64,000 nt of DNA. Source: Croceimicrobium sp965279135. GTDB taxonomy: Bacteria; Bacteroidota; Bacteroidia; Flavobacteriales; Schleiferiaceae. Positions within the stretch are counted from its first letter, which is position 1; each line of letters begins with the position of its first letter. Where the stretch lies: NCBI GenBank assembly GCA_965279135.1, contig OZ257133.1, positions 1,364,001-1,428,000 on the forward strand, read 5' to 3'. The notes beneath the pieces are model-generated. The model saw nothing but the letters and a program-made list of their open reading frames with translations. It did no database searches and was not told the origin of the DNA. The position numbers and the translations under genes were made by a program. This document shows, piece by piece, positions 8,718 through 17,480 of the stretch.

Positions 8718-8981
8718 CTATCTATCAAACCTTTCCCCACGAAAATACCTCCCACCTCTACTCCACTGCTCAACATCAAGTCTAGTGATTCGATTACAGA
8801 GCAAAAAGGATACGTAGCGTGCTAGAAAAAGCCCAATAAAGAAGGCTATCACATTCAGTACTGGATAATCCCAGCCGATCCAAGTGGGAAGAAACCAGAC
8901 TCCGACCAAAATACCGCCCCCAACAAACAGGACGATTAAAGGACACAGCAAACAACCTCCTGCGGAATCAGGATCTCTCAT
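8718..8981 (-). CDS. Small two-helix membrane protein, unknown
   Basis: This 87-aa protein has two hydrophobic segments (about residues 10-35 and 40-63) and a basic, arginine-rich cytoplasmic-type tail. A cysteine pair (CLLC) opens the first helix. I do not recognise a family. It lies in the gap between the HNH gene and the ribonucleotide reductase operon and could belong to either block. The coding call rests on a clean ORF with credible membrane topology. Confidence 0.55.
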   Translation of the reverse strand: MRDPDSAGGCLLCPLIVLFVGGGILVGVWFLPTWIGWDYPVLNVIAFFIGLFLARYVSFLLCNRITRLDVEQWSRGGRYFRGERFDR

Positions 8982-9132
8982 GGTTAATACTCAATTATAG
9001 CAAACACAGCCTTGACACCCTATCAAGGTAGAACTTTCAGTACTAATGGAGTAGTACCGAAAACACAGCAGTCAATCCTTCTAAATGCTATGAAGGAACC
9101 CTTTTAAAAAACAAAATGCAAGCCCAGACTAC

Positions 9133-10908
9133 CTAAGCCTCACAACTAGCACAGTCCTTCTTCTGCTTGAACTTTTGAGCGGCATTCATGCTGTGCTGGT
9201 AGTAGAGCGACTTTAGGCCTAATTGCCAGGCAGTTACGTGGATTTTGTTGATCTCTTTAGTTGGCATATCCGGATGCACAATGATATTGAGGGACTGACC
9301 CTGATCAATGTGGTTTTGACGGTTGGCCGCTTGGTAAATGATGTCTAACTGATCAATCTCGGAATAGGTCTTAAAGACCGCTTTCTCTTCCTCAGTTAAG
9401 AAATCAAGGTGTTGTACTGAACCATCGTAATCGCGAATGCTCTTCCACACTTCTGCGGTGTTCTGGCCCTTTTCTTCTAGGAGTTCAGTCAGGAATGGAT
9501 TCTTAATGGTCGTCTTGATCTTGGCGATATCCTTTACATAGCAGTTCGACCAAATGGGCTCAATGCCTTGTGAAACCTGACCAAGGATAAATGCGGAAGA
9601 AGTGGTAGGTGCAATTGCGTTTAGTGTGGTATTGCGTCTATTGTAACCCTTAAGTACCTCTGGCTCTCCGAATTTATCAGCTAATTCCGCCGAAGCTTTG
9701 TAAGAACGATCCTTGATTTCTTTAAAGATCTCGCTATTTAAATCAAAAGCTTCCTGACTATCAAAAGCCAGTCTCTTAGATTGCAATAGGGAATGCCATC
9801 CCAAAGCTCCTAAACCTAGAGCGCGATTGGCTTTAGAGAAATTGTAGGCCCTCTCCATAAAGAGGAAAGTTTGTCGATCTTCCCGATTATCAGAATCGCG
9901 ATAGTCTTCTAATTTTTCGATAAACTCGGTAATGATTGCATCCAGGAAGTAGACCATGGTTTCTACCGCATCGGTATCCTTCCATTTATCATAGTGCAAT
10001 AGATTAATACTGGAGAGCACACATACGAAGGACCAGTTATCATTGGAAGGCAACATGATCTCCGTACAGAGATTACTGGCATGGATCTGATGTTTTTGAT
10101 CTTTATAAACATCTACCGTCTGGTTATTCGCATTGTCGGTAAAGAAGATGTAAGGATAGCCCATTTCACCCCGACTTTGGAGAACCCGCGCCCAGATGGT
10201 ACGCTTTTCCACATCACCATCTACCATTTCCTGCATCCAATCATTGCTTACGGTCACGCCATGAGTCAATTGTTGGATAGGATTCCCCTCCTTACCGATT
10301 TCCAAAAATTCTTTGATATCCGGATGATCAATAGGTAAATAAGGTGAAAAACGACCACGGCGCACTGAGCCCTGACTTACCACATCTACAATGGATTCAA
10401 ACAATTGCATGATGTGCACGGCTCCTGAAGCTTGTCCATTATTCTTAATGTCAGCTCCGCGATGACGTAATTTCCCAAAATAGCCAGAGGTACCCCCGCC
10501 TAATTTAGACATCATCCCTACTTCAGATTGGGTGTAAAGGATGTTACCCATATCATCATCGATATGCGAACCGAAGCAACTGATTGGTAAGCCCCTCTCC
10601 TTTCCGAAGTTTGACCAAACCGGCGACGCCAGAGAGAAAAATCCTTCTGACATATAGTTGTAAAACTTTTTGGCATAGCCGGGCATTTGCAGAATTTCCT
10701 CTGCTCTTTGGCCAATCTCCATGATACGCTCTTCTGGTGAAGTGCCTTCGGTGAGGTATCCGGCCGCTAGGAATTTGCGACTGTTTTCATTCAGCCATTC
10801 AAAACCCTTGGAAGCTTTATCAGTGCTGAAATTCTGGATTGCTTCTTTACGAGCGTCAACCAGGGCGTTGGTGCTGCTCTTTTTTTCGGTTTGCGTTTTC
10901 AATGTCAT
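9133..10908 (-). CDS. nrdA: Ribonucleoside-diphosphate reductase, alpha subunit
   Basis: This is the catalytic subunit of class I ribonucleotide reductase, reducing NDPs to dNDPs in the cytoplasm. All active-site elements are visible: PISCFGS (first redox cysteine), NLCTEIMLPS (radical cysteine with Asn and Glu), the later FVCVLSSINL (second redox cysteine), the radical-transfer tyrosine pair in KSLYYQHSMN, and a C-terminal CASCEA shuttle. At 591 aa it is shorter than Escherichia coli NrdA because it lacks an N-terminal ATP-cone; that regulatory domain sits on NrdB instead. nrdB lies 2 bp upstream, so the two are co-transcribed. Confidence 0.97.
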   Translation of the reverse strand: MTLKTQTEKKSSTNALVDARKEAIQNFSTDKASKGFEWLNENSRKFLAAGYLTEGTSPEERIMEIGQRAEEILQMPGYAKKFYNYMSEGFFSLASPVWSNFGKERGLPISCFGSHIDDDMGNILYTQSEVGMMSKLGGGTSGYFGKLRHRGADIKNNGQASGAVHIMQLFESIVDVVSQGSVRRGRFSPYLPIDHPDIKEFLEIGKEGNPIQQLTHGVTVSNDWMQEMVDGDVEKRTIWARVLQSRGEMGYPYIFFTDNANNQTVDVYKDQKHQIHASNLCTEIMLPSNDNWSFVCVLSSINLLHYDKWKDTDAVETMVYFLDAIITEFIEKLEDYRDSDNREDRQTFLFMERAYNFSKANRALGLGALGWHSLLQSKRLAFDSQEAFDLNSEIFKEIKDRSYKASAELADKFGEPEVLKGYNRRNTTLNAIAPTTSSAFILGQVSQGIEPIWSNCYVKDIAKIKTTIKNPFLTELLEEKGQNTAEVWKSIRDYDGSVQHLDFLTEEEKAVFKTYSEIDQLDIIYQAANRQNHIDQGQSLNIIVHPDMPTKEINKIHVTAWQLGLKSLYYQHSMNAAQKFKQKKDCASCEA

Positions 10909-10910
10909 AA

Positions 10911-12185
10911 TCAGAATAGGTCTTCGCTAGTTATACTTTGAGTTCTTTTACTGTAGTTCACCGATCGTTTCACGAAAAAGTCACCGTGCTTGGTGCCAAT
11001 AATTTCATCGTCGAACCACTCTGTTTCTGCTAATAATTCCTGGTTGATATCAAAGATTTTATCGATACCAATGCTTTCCAATGAATTGTTGAATCGATTT
11101 TTAATGAATTCGTTCACCACCGCTTTGGGTAAGAAATCCAATTCTCCATTCTCAAAAATCCAGTCTACAATTTTGGCTTCAGATTCAAATGCCTGCTCGC
11201 AGAGTTCCTGGATGTTTCTGCGGTAATCATCATTAAACCATTGTGGGCGCTCGCTTTTGATGATGTTGATAATGTCAATTCCAAAGTCACCGTGAATCTG
11301 CTCCTCTTTAGAAGTAGCTTCTACCACATTGGAGATACCTTTAAGCATATTGCGATGCTTATTGAAGGCCATAATGATTAGGAACTGGGAGAATAGAGAT
11401 ACGTGCTCGATAAATAGAGAGAATAGCAATACCGATTCCGCATATTCCTGCTGATCCTCACTTTTAGCATTTTTGAGGGCCGTCTCTAAATAGTGTACCC
11501 GCTTCATGATCACTGGCTTCTTCTTCAACTCGGCAAATTCAGCATTCAGGCCAAGAATTTCCAGGAGGTGTGAATAAGCATCGTGGTGGCGAACTTCACT
11601 TTCGGCAAAGGTGGCCCCTACTGAACCGATCTCTGGTTTTGGTAGGCGATGATAGATATCTCCCCAAAAAGACTTTACGGCCACCTCAATCTGAGAAATG
11701 GCCAGCATGGTGTTTTTTATCGCGTTTTTTTCCGTTTCATTCAGCCTCGCTTTAAAATCCTGAATGTCGCTGGTGAAGCTGAACTCCGTATGGATCCAAT
11801 AGGAATGGCGAATAGCGGAAACGTATTCGTAGAGTTGCGGGTATTCGTAAGGTTTTAGATTAATTCGCTTTTCGAAGATATCTGACTTGCGGGTTTCCGC
11901 TCTCTTATTTCGATAAAGGATATAAGCTTTGGCAACATCGAGGAATTCACTTTCCATCAATTTGTTTTCCACAACATCCTGCACCTCTTCAACCGTAGGA
12001 ATGTAATGGCTGTCCAATTCTTTTCGCTTTTTAAGCTCTTGCAAGACCTCAAAAGCAACATTTTGAGCATCATTTTCACTTCCGTGATCGACTGCCTGCA
12101 TGGCCTTAAAAATCGCGTTCGCAATCTTCTGAAAATCAAAATCGACCGTGGTATAGTCGCGCTTTATTATCTGTAATATCTCCAT
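10911..12185 (-). CDS. nrdB: Ribonucleotide reductase beta subunit with N-terminal ATP-cone
   Basis: This is the radical-generating subunit of class I RNR. Residues about 2-95 form an ATP-cone (IIKRDYTTVDFDFQKIANAI ... AKAYILYRNKRAE), the allosteric on/off domain normally found on NrdA. The diiron/dimanganese core is intact: E197xxH200 followed by Y204 in SEVRHHDAYSH, a helix with FIEHVSLF, and the second ExxH in EEQIHGDFG. A tyrosine is therefore present at the usual radical position. ATP-cones on NrdB are established for some Bacteroidota such as Leeuwenhoekiella blandensis, where dATP drives beta-subunit oligomerisation. At 424 aa it exceeds a cone-less NrdB by about the length of the cone. 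Confidence 0.96.
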   Translation of the reverse strand: MEILQIIKRDYTTVDFDFQKIANAIFKAMQAVDHGSENDAQNVAFEVLQELKKRKELDSHYIPTVEEVQDVVENKLMESEFLDVAKAYILYRNKRAETRKSDIFEKRINLKPYEYPQLYEYVSAIRHSYWIHTEFSFTSDIQDFKARLNETEKNAIKNTMLAISQIEVAVKSFWGDIYHRLPKPEIGSVGATFAESEVRHHDAYSHLLEILGLNAEFAELKKKPVIMKRVHYLETALKNAKSEDQQEYAESVLLFSLFIEHVSLFSQFLIIMAFNKHRNMLKGISNVVEATSKEEQIHGDFGIDIINIIKSERPQWFNDDYRRNIQELCEQAFESEAKIVDWIFENGELDFLPKAVVNEFIKNRFNNSLESIGIDKIFDINQELLAETEWFDDEIIGTKHGDFFVKRSVNYSKRTQSITSEDLF

Positions 12186-12784
12186 GAAAAATCTATTTGG
12201 AATTGATCTAATCTGACCCTATTGTGAAATTCAGAAATAATTGATCCGGATCGAATCGCAGGAATTTTGGTTTTCAAACAAGTTTTGCACAATCCATTTT
12301 TGAAGCGCTTATCAGGATTGTGAAAAAACATAAGAGGACCAATTGATCTCAACACCTTGTGCGTCAGCGGAATACTAGATACCGACCTTTCCTTTGCCAG
12401 CAAGAATCTCTAAACCAGCATTATAGCCTTTAGACTTACTGAGGAATCAAATTATAGTCGCAGAAATTTCAGTCGGAAATCCTACTAGGTAGAATAGTTA
12501 TGGCGATAAATAGAGATGAAAAGAGGGTCTAATTCTTTAGTCTTGATTCGACGCAATAGGCTAAGCAGTTCATGCTCCCGCAGCTGGTTCCATTAAATGC
12601 ACTTCCGAAAATTGAAGTCACTTGCCTGGATCAACTGGCATTCGGTCTTTTAGTTTTAAAGCCTAATTGTATATTTCCTTCCTATCGGAAGGCTATAAGG
12701 TCAAATTACATTGAGCTCATTTTCCAGGTTATCCTTAGCTTATAATGCTACCTTTCAATCCGGATCAAAAAACAACCAAGAAAG
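12186..12784. other. Intergenic region upstream of nrdBA, no gene seen
   Basis: This 600-bp gap separates the divergent nrdBA operon and a membrane-protein gene. The only long frame (12167-12403, minus) overlaps the start of nrdB and looks fortuitous. A small perfect stem, CCTTCC/GGAAGG (12677-12692), lacks a T-run. I see no convincing NrdR box or riboswitch. Confidence 0.5.
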
Positions 12785-13846
12785 ATGCCTGATGCATTTA
12801 AAATCATCTTATTATTCCTTGCTGGAGCTTTCACTTGCATTATAATCCTTGTCAATCAATACAAATTTGATAGTCCAACAGAAACTTTCCCTGGCACCGA
12901 GCTTAAAACAAGTAGTGAAAAACCCCTTGCTGATGATGACCACAATACTAAGATTGAAGCTTTAAAGAAGAAATCCATCTACCATTTCCACGATAGAACC
13001 AAGATTCTTACCTGGATGGTCTTAATTGTATTTCTTTCCGGATTCTCATTTGCCGCTAGTCCTTTAGTAAAGAGGGAATTAAACAGGCTGACAACAATAT
13101 TCAAGTTACCCAGTAGCTCTTTATGGATCAGGGTAATTCTCGCGCTCCTATTTTTTGTTTCAGCATTTGTTTTTTCAGGTGGCTATTGGCTCTATCTCTT
13201 TAAAGGCGCGGGAAATAAAATCCAAAACTTTTGGCTGGTAATGGATCATTTCGGAATATTCTTTAAGAGTCCCACCTGGACCAGCATTTCAGTTACCCTT
13301 GTATCCAGTATTGCCACCTTACTCGCTTTAATGGGAATGATCAGCTTAATGCAGGTAGCGCAGGTAATGTCGACCCAAACCAAGAGTTTAAAACCTAGCA
13401 ATGATCATGACTCAAACCTGGAAGACTTAATCAAGAAATTCAAGCTTATTGATCATTGTTTAATGGTTTTTCTTACGGTTCTATCCGTATCTGTAGCGGG
13501 TGGGGTGATCACTGCCGTGTTTAATCGAGAAGCCGTACTTGAAGTACTTCATGAACATGTGTACATTGAAAATTTCCTTTTACCTGAACAGTTCATTGTC
13601 CTCTACGGGTTTTCATTCAGTGTATTTCTTTTTCTTATTTATTTTCCAACCAGGATGGTCCTTAAGGTTCAGGGAAGGCGCGTTTTGGAAGAAATAAGTT
13701 TCGAAAATATAGACGGTGAAAGGGAACAGTTTTTAAATAAATTGTTCAAGCTTGAGCATTCAGGAACTCGAATTGCAAGTACCGGGATTTTTATACTTAG
13801 CCCTTTGATCAGTGCTTTCGTAAATAACATCTTCAGCTTTTTATAG
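12785..13846 (+). CDS. Multi-pass membrane protein, unknown
   Basis: This 353-aa protein has an N-terminal hydrophobic segment (about 6-25), a charged extracytoplasmic or linker stretch (about 30-75), and roughly six more transmembrane helices spread to the C-terminus. A charged segment near 195-220 (SNDHDSNLEDLIKKF) separates the two halves. No enzymatic motif or known family is apparent. It is monocistronic, with 200 bp to the next gene, which is also rightward. Confidence 0.75.
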   Translation: MPDAFKIILLFLAGAFTCIIILVNQYKFDSPTETFPGTELKTSSEKPLADDDHNTKIEALKKKSIYHFHDRTKILTWMVLIVFLSGFSFAASPLVKRELNRLTTIFKLPSSSLWIRVILALLFFVSAFVFSGGYWLYLFKGAGNKIQNFWLVMDHFGIFFKSPTWTSISVTLVSSIATLLALMGMISLMQVAQVMSTQTKSLKPSNDHDSNLEDLIKKFKLIDHCLMVFLTVLSVSVAGGVITAVFNREAVLEVLHEHVYIENFLLPEQFIVLYGFSFSVFLFLIYFPTRMVLKVQGRRVLEEISFENIDGEREQFLNKLFKLEHSGTRIASTGIFILSPLISAFVNNIFSFL

Positions 13847-13856
13847 TAAAAAGAGA

Positions 13857-13883
13857 ATTATCCCTGATCCCTAAGGGGATAAT
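13857..13883. terminator. Weak hairpin after membrane-protein gene
   Basis: ATTATCCC (13857-13864) pairs with GGGATAAT (13876-13883) just after the stop at 13846. It is followed by CCCCTATTTC rather than a clean T-run, so intrinsic termination is only possible. Confidence 0.35.
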
Positions 13884-14056
13884 CCCCTATTTCGGTTTCC
13901 CCTCTTCTTTTAGTCCACTAATTCCCCGAAATTCCAAGCGCTTTTCCAACTCCTCTTTTTCAGCGAGCAATCCGGTATTTGTTGCTCGCAGATGAAATTA
14001 TTAGGTAAGGCAATCCACCCACGCATATATCATTTATAACCTTTAATTTTTAGATT

Positions 14057-16060
14057 ATGAGTAAAACTCATCTCTTAAGATTTTCGGAAGTTGAGCATGC
14101 GATCTCCGAAATGAAATCGAAACATGTAAAGATCCTGGTGTCCTTCGAATCAGGATTAGCGGTGGTACGGCTACCTAAAAATCTTGATCTTCAGGATTTA
14201 AACTATTCGGAAAGCTTTCACACAGAAACGCCAAGATTTGCGCCCGAAACCGAAGCGCATAAGGATGATCATGCCATGGTCTCCAGAATGTGGCAGGAAT
14301 ATGAGGAAAAGGGTCCCCCTCCCCCTCCGGTTTATAGCGAGGAGGAATTGCAAGAACAAGCCTTATCAAAAAAGGAACGTAATCTGGAAGAGCTTGCATC
14401 TACAGAGGGCCTTGGGCAAAAAGCCAAGATCTGGAAGTATATGACTGGTCAGATTAATGTTGCCTTCGTAGTGGTAGACAGTACCCATAAGAAACAACAG
14501 TTCTCTATTGATGAGCAATATTCGGCTTATTTAGCTGCTTACAACGGCATTATCCTTATTGCGAACCAACTGATTGAGAATGAAGCCCATTTTCATGTTT
14601 TTGCGAGGTACGTTAAAATTGACGCGGAGAATACACCACAGAAATCTCAATATTCCTATGCAACCCAGATAATAAGACCGGCAATGATCGCCTTAAAGTA
14701 TCCAGGGTCCTTTAATGGTGCAGACCAATACGCAGATGACATATCTAAAATTATGGGTGCAGATTGGGGATATGTGTTTTTCAGTACGAAGTACACAATA
14801 GATAACTATTCCGGTACTCGAGGATATGCGGATCATACTTACTCTTGGGCTTTGATGAAATATACCAGCAACGAGAGTGATGCTGCCTATACATTTTCTC
14901 ATGAGACCTGCCATGTGTTTTCGGCACTAGATGAGTACACTCCGGATGACCCCTGTAGTGCTAAAGCAGGCGTTTTCGACACGCCAAATAGCAATAGCGA
15001 TTATTGTAAAAGACCTTTACACCTTCCTTGTATTATGCGAAAGGATGGGGACGGTTTTTGCTATTTCACCCGCAAGCAAATGGGAATCGGTGCCTGGGCT
15101 GTTAATGCGAATATGGATACACTGGCAGGAGCCAATAGTAATGCCCGCCCCAGTATCACCGCTTATAAAGGAGCCCTCTATATTGCCTATCGCGGAGTTT
15201 ACAATGATGATCTTATCTATTATACCAAGTCGGAAGATAATGGAGTAACCTGGTTGTCTCATCAAGCTTTGACCGGGATGCATAGTAAAACGGCACCAAC
15301 TCTGGCTGTTCATGACGATAAACTCTATATAGTATTTCGAGGAAGAGTCGACGGAGACGATGGTCAAGATGAAGCCATTTATTACTCCTTTTATGATGGT
15401 AAAGACTGGGCGCCTCTTGAATCCTTAGGCTCAACCATCGGGGCAAACAGTGCCAACTCGCCTGCATTAGCCAGTTATAGAGATGTACTGTATATGGTAT
15501 TCCGAGGATGGGATAAAAACGGAAATGACCAGGCCCTTTACATCGCTACCTGCGAAGGAGGAACATGGACGCCTACTAAGCGCTTAAGTGATCAAATTCA
15601 GCAGTACAGTAACACTTATCCTTATCTCGCGGTGTTTAATGATCATCTCTACCTTTTCTTTCAGAGCACCGATAATCAAGCGATCAGATACGCCCGATTT
15701 AATGGAGTTTGGGATTCTGTGATTACCGATCTCAATGAATTGGTTGGTGCCCGAACCGGCGATGGACCTTGTGCGGTTGTTAATGCGAATAGGTTATATG
15801 TACTTTATAAAAGTGCGAATGATAATTCTCTCTGGTGCACTTATTCAGAAGATGCCAAGGCCTGGACCAAACCAAAAAGTATCAGTGCCTTTAACAATGC
15901 CTATAGCGCCACAGGGCCTTCTGCTTTGGGATTCCCAGTTCCGCAAAATGTATTTGCAAAAGGTAAAGTGCCAATTGATCGATTGTTCATGACCTTTAGA
16001 GGTGGTGGAGATGATCAAATCATGTATTTAACATACTATGATATTCCATACTTCGGATAG
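14057..16060 (+). CDS. Putative zinc metallopeptidase with beta-propeller C-terminus
   Basis: This 667-aa protein has a zincin motif at H282-E-T-C-H286 followed by A-L-D292-E (HExxHxxxxxDE), with a downstream cysteine-rich segment (CSAKAG, DYCKRP, LPCIMR). This is a metallopeptidase-like domain over about residues 125-350. Residues about 355-667 contain five or six repeats of the form ARPSITAYKGALYIAYRG / SPALASYRDVLYMVFRG, typical of a sialidase- or PLL-lectin-like beta-propeller that could bind carbohydrate. No signal peptide or T9SS sorting domain is visible, which is unusual for such an architecture. Substrate and location are unknown. Confidence 0.75.
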   Translation: MSKTHLLRFSEVEHAISEMKSKHVKILVSFESGLAVVRLPKNLDLQDLNYSESFHTETPRFAPETEAHKDDHAMVSRMWQEYEEKGPPPPPVYSEEELQEQALSKKERNLEELASTEGLGQKAKIWKYMTGQINVAFVVVDSTHKKQQFSIDEQYSAYLAAYNGIILIANQLIENEAHFHVFARYVKIDAENTPQKSQYSYATQIIRPAMIALKYPGSFNGADQYADDISKIMGADWGYVFFSTKYTIDNYSGTRGYADHTYSWALMKYTSNESDAAYTFSHETCHVFSALDEYTPDDPCSAKAGVFDTPNSNSDYCKRPLHLPCIMRKDGDGFCYFTRKQMGIGAWAVNANMDTLAGANSNARPSITAYKGALYIAYRGVYNDDLIYYTKSEDNGVTWLSHQALTGMHSKTAPTLAVHDDKLYIVFRGRVDGDDGQDEAIYYSFYDGKDWAPLESLGSTIGANSANSPALASYRDVLYMVFRGWDKNGNDQALYIATCEGGTWTPTKRLSDQIQQYSNTYPYLAVFNDHLYLFFQSTDNQAIRYARFNGVWDSVITDLNELVGARTGDGPCAVVNANRLYVLYKSANDNSLWCTYSEDAKAWTKPKSISAFNNAYSATGPSALGFPVPQNVFAKGKVPIDRLFMTFRGGGDDQIMYLTYYDIPYFG

Positions 16061-16067
16061 TGGAAAA

Positions 16068-16098
16068 CAAAGCGGGCCCTTGGGCTCGCTTTTCTTTT
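16068..16098 (+). terminator. Rho-independent terminator after metallopeptidase gene
   Basis: AGCGGGCCC (16071-16079) pairs with GGGCTCGCT (16082-16090) around a TT loop, with one G-T pair, followed by TTTCTTTT. It sits 10 bp past the stop codon at 16060. Confidence 0.75.
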
Positions 16099-16292
16099 GA
16101 TAGACATCAATGTCAGCACTTAAGGAAGCCCAATTGCTCCATTGCAGAAATGGAAACATTTTTAATTCTTCAGGGCCCTCTATAATGCTTCACATGAATT
16201 ATTTAATACGCTAAGGCGACTCATTAATCCTGTAAATCTTACTAAATTACCGATCCAAACCCCCAGAAAAATAATCTAACCAACCTAACTTC

Positions 16293-17480
16293 ATGGAACT
16301 CACTCAATCCTCCCTCCTGGGCACTCTCATTGCCCTGGGTTTCATTTATGCCCTTCTGAGCATCCTGGTATCTATCCTCGTCGAATGGCGTAATCATTAC
16401 AAAAAGGAAAGAGGTACTGTTTTAAAACAGGCTATCGTTCAAATGTTGGATGATCCTCTAAATGCGCAATACGGGCAATTAATCTTTAATCATCCCTTAA
16501 TTGGAGGAATGAAAAATGGCCAAAACAATCGGCCCCCACAGTATTTAAGTAGCAGCATTTTCTCTGAAGCGTTCATTGACATCATAAGCGAGCAATCTCC
16601 ACAAGACTTGATTATTAGTCGAAAAGCGGAAAAAAATAAGCTCCTGAAGTTCGAAGCCTCAGAAGCACTTCCACCGCCAGCAGATCCATTAGAGCGCTTC
16701 AGATTTGGTGTGCATGAGATGAAGGACAGTCCTTTAAAGGAATTGTTGGAATCCTACTGTCAAAAGGCCGGTAAAGACTACGTGAACCTCAAGGGACTCT
16801 TAGAAGATTGGTATGATTCCTATATGGATAGAGTATCAGGCTGGTACAAAACCAAACAAAAAAATAAGTTCCTCATTTTCGGATTTCTTGTAGCGATAGG
16901 TCTCAATGTAGACAGTCTGCACCTTATTAAAACCCTAAGTAAAGACGATGCTTTAAGAGAAAGCTTGGTAACGCAGGCTATGGATTTAGAAAGTCAGGGC
17001 GTATTTGAAGCAGAGGATCATAACGCACTCCTTACCGCATTGAAGCAGGACAGCTTGAAGCCCGATGAGTCCCAGACCTACCAATTGATTCAAAGATTTG
17101 CCTCAGAAGAAGATAAAGCCAGAATTGAGGAAGGCAGAGTAGTTCTGCAGTATTTGGACGATCAAGAAATCCCTATTGGATGGTCAGATAAGTCAGCCCC
17201 ACTCAGCTGGCTTGAAAGCACAAAGGAACTGGAAACCATAACTGATGAATACACTTTAGAGAACTATGTCCTGGACCACAATTATTTTACCTCGGATGAG
17301 GGATGCGGGTCAAGGATTCTATCGATATTCTATTACCTACTGGGTATAACCATATCCGGCTTCATGCTGAGTTTTGGAGCACCGTTTTGGTTTGAAATTC
17401 TAGTGAAGCTCATCAACATTCGTCGCGCAGGTAAGAAGCCTGAAACCGCCTTAAACAGAAAAACTTCCGGAAATGCCTAA
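16293..17480 (+). CDS. Membrane-anchored protein of unknown function
   Basis: This 395-aa protein has one N-terminal transmembrane helix (about 8-27), a long soluble region, a hydrophobic segment near 193-210, and a C-terminal hydrophobic pair (about 340-372). The N-terminal third contains FNHPLIGGM and QYLSSSIFSEAFIDI, a pattern I associate with an uncharacterised membrane family seen in several phyla. Its last codons overlap the start of the amidohydrolase gene by 8 bp, so the two are translationally coupled and probably act together. No catalytic motif is visible. Confidence 0.75.
   Translation: MELTQSSLLGTLIALGFIYALLSILVSILVEWRNHYKKERGTVLKQAIVQMLDDPLNAQYGQLIFNHPLIGGMKNGQNNRPPQYLSSSIFSEAFIDIISEQSPQDLIISRKAEKNKLLKFEASEALPPPADPLERFRFGVHEMKDSPLKELLESYCQKAGKDYVNLKGLLEDWYDSYMDRVSGWYKTKQKNKFLIFGFLVAIGLNVDSLHLIKTLSKDDALRESLVTQAMDLESQGVFEAEDHNALLTALKQDSLKPDESQTYQLIQRFASEEDKARIEEGRVVLQYLDDQEIPIGWSDKSAPLSWLESTKELETITDEYTLENYVLDHNYFTSDEGCGSRILSIFYYLLGITISGFMLSFGAPFWFEILVKLINIRRAGKKPETALNRKTSGNA

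Noticed and set aside
1..8990. DISARM, BREX or Dnd system
   Set aside because: DUF1998, PglZ/BrxC and DndC/D/E are all absent; only individual domains (PLD, helicase, methyltransferase, DGQHR) are shared.
12167..12403. 78-codon leftward ORF before nrdB
   Set aside because: It overlaps the nrdB start out of frame and has no coding-like composition.
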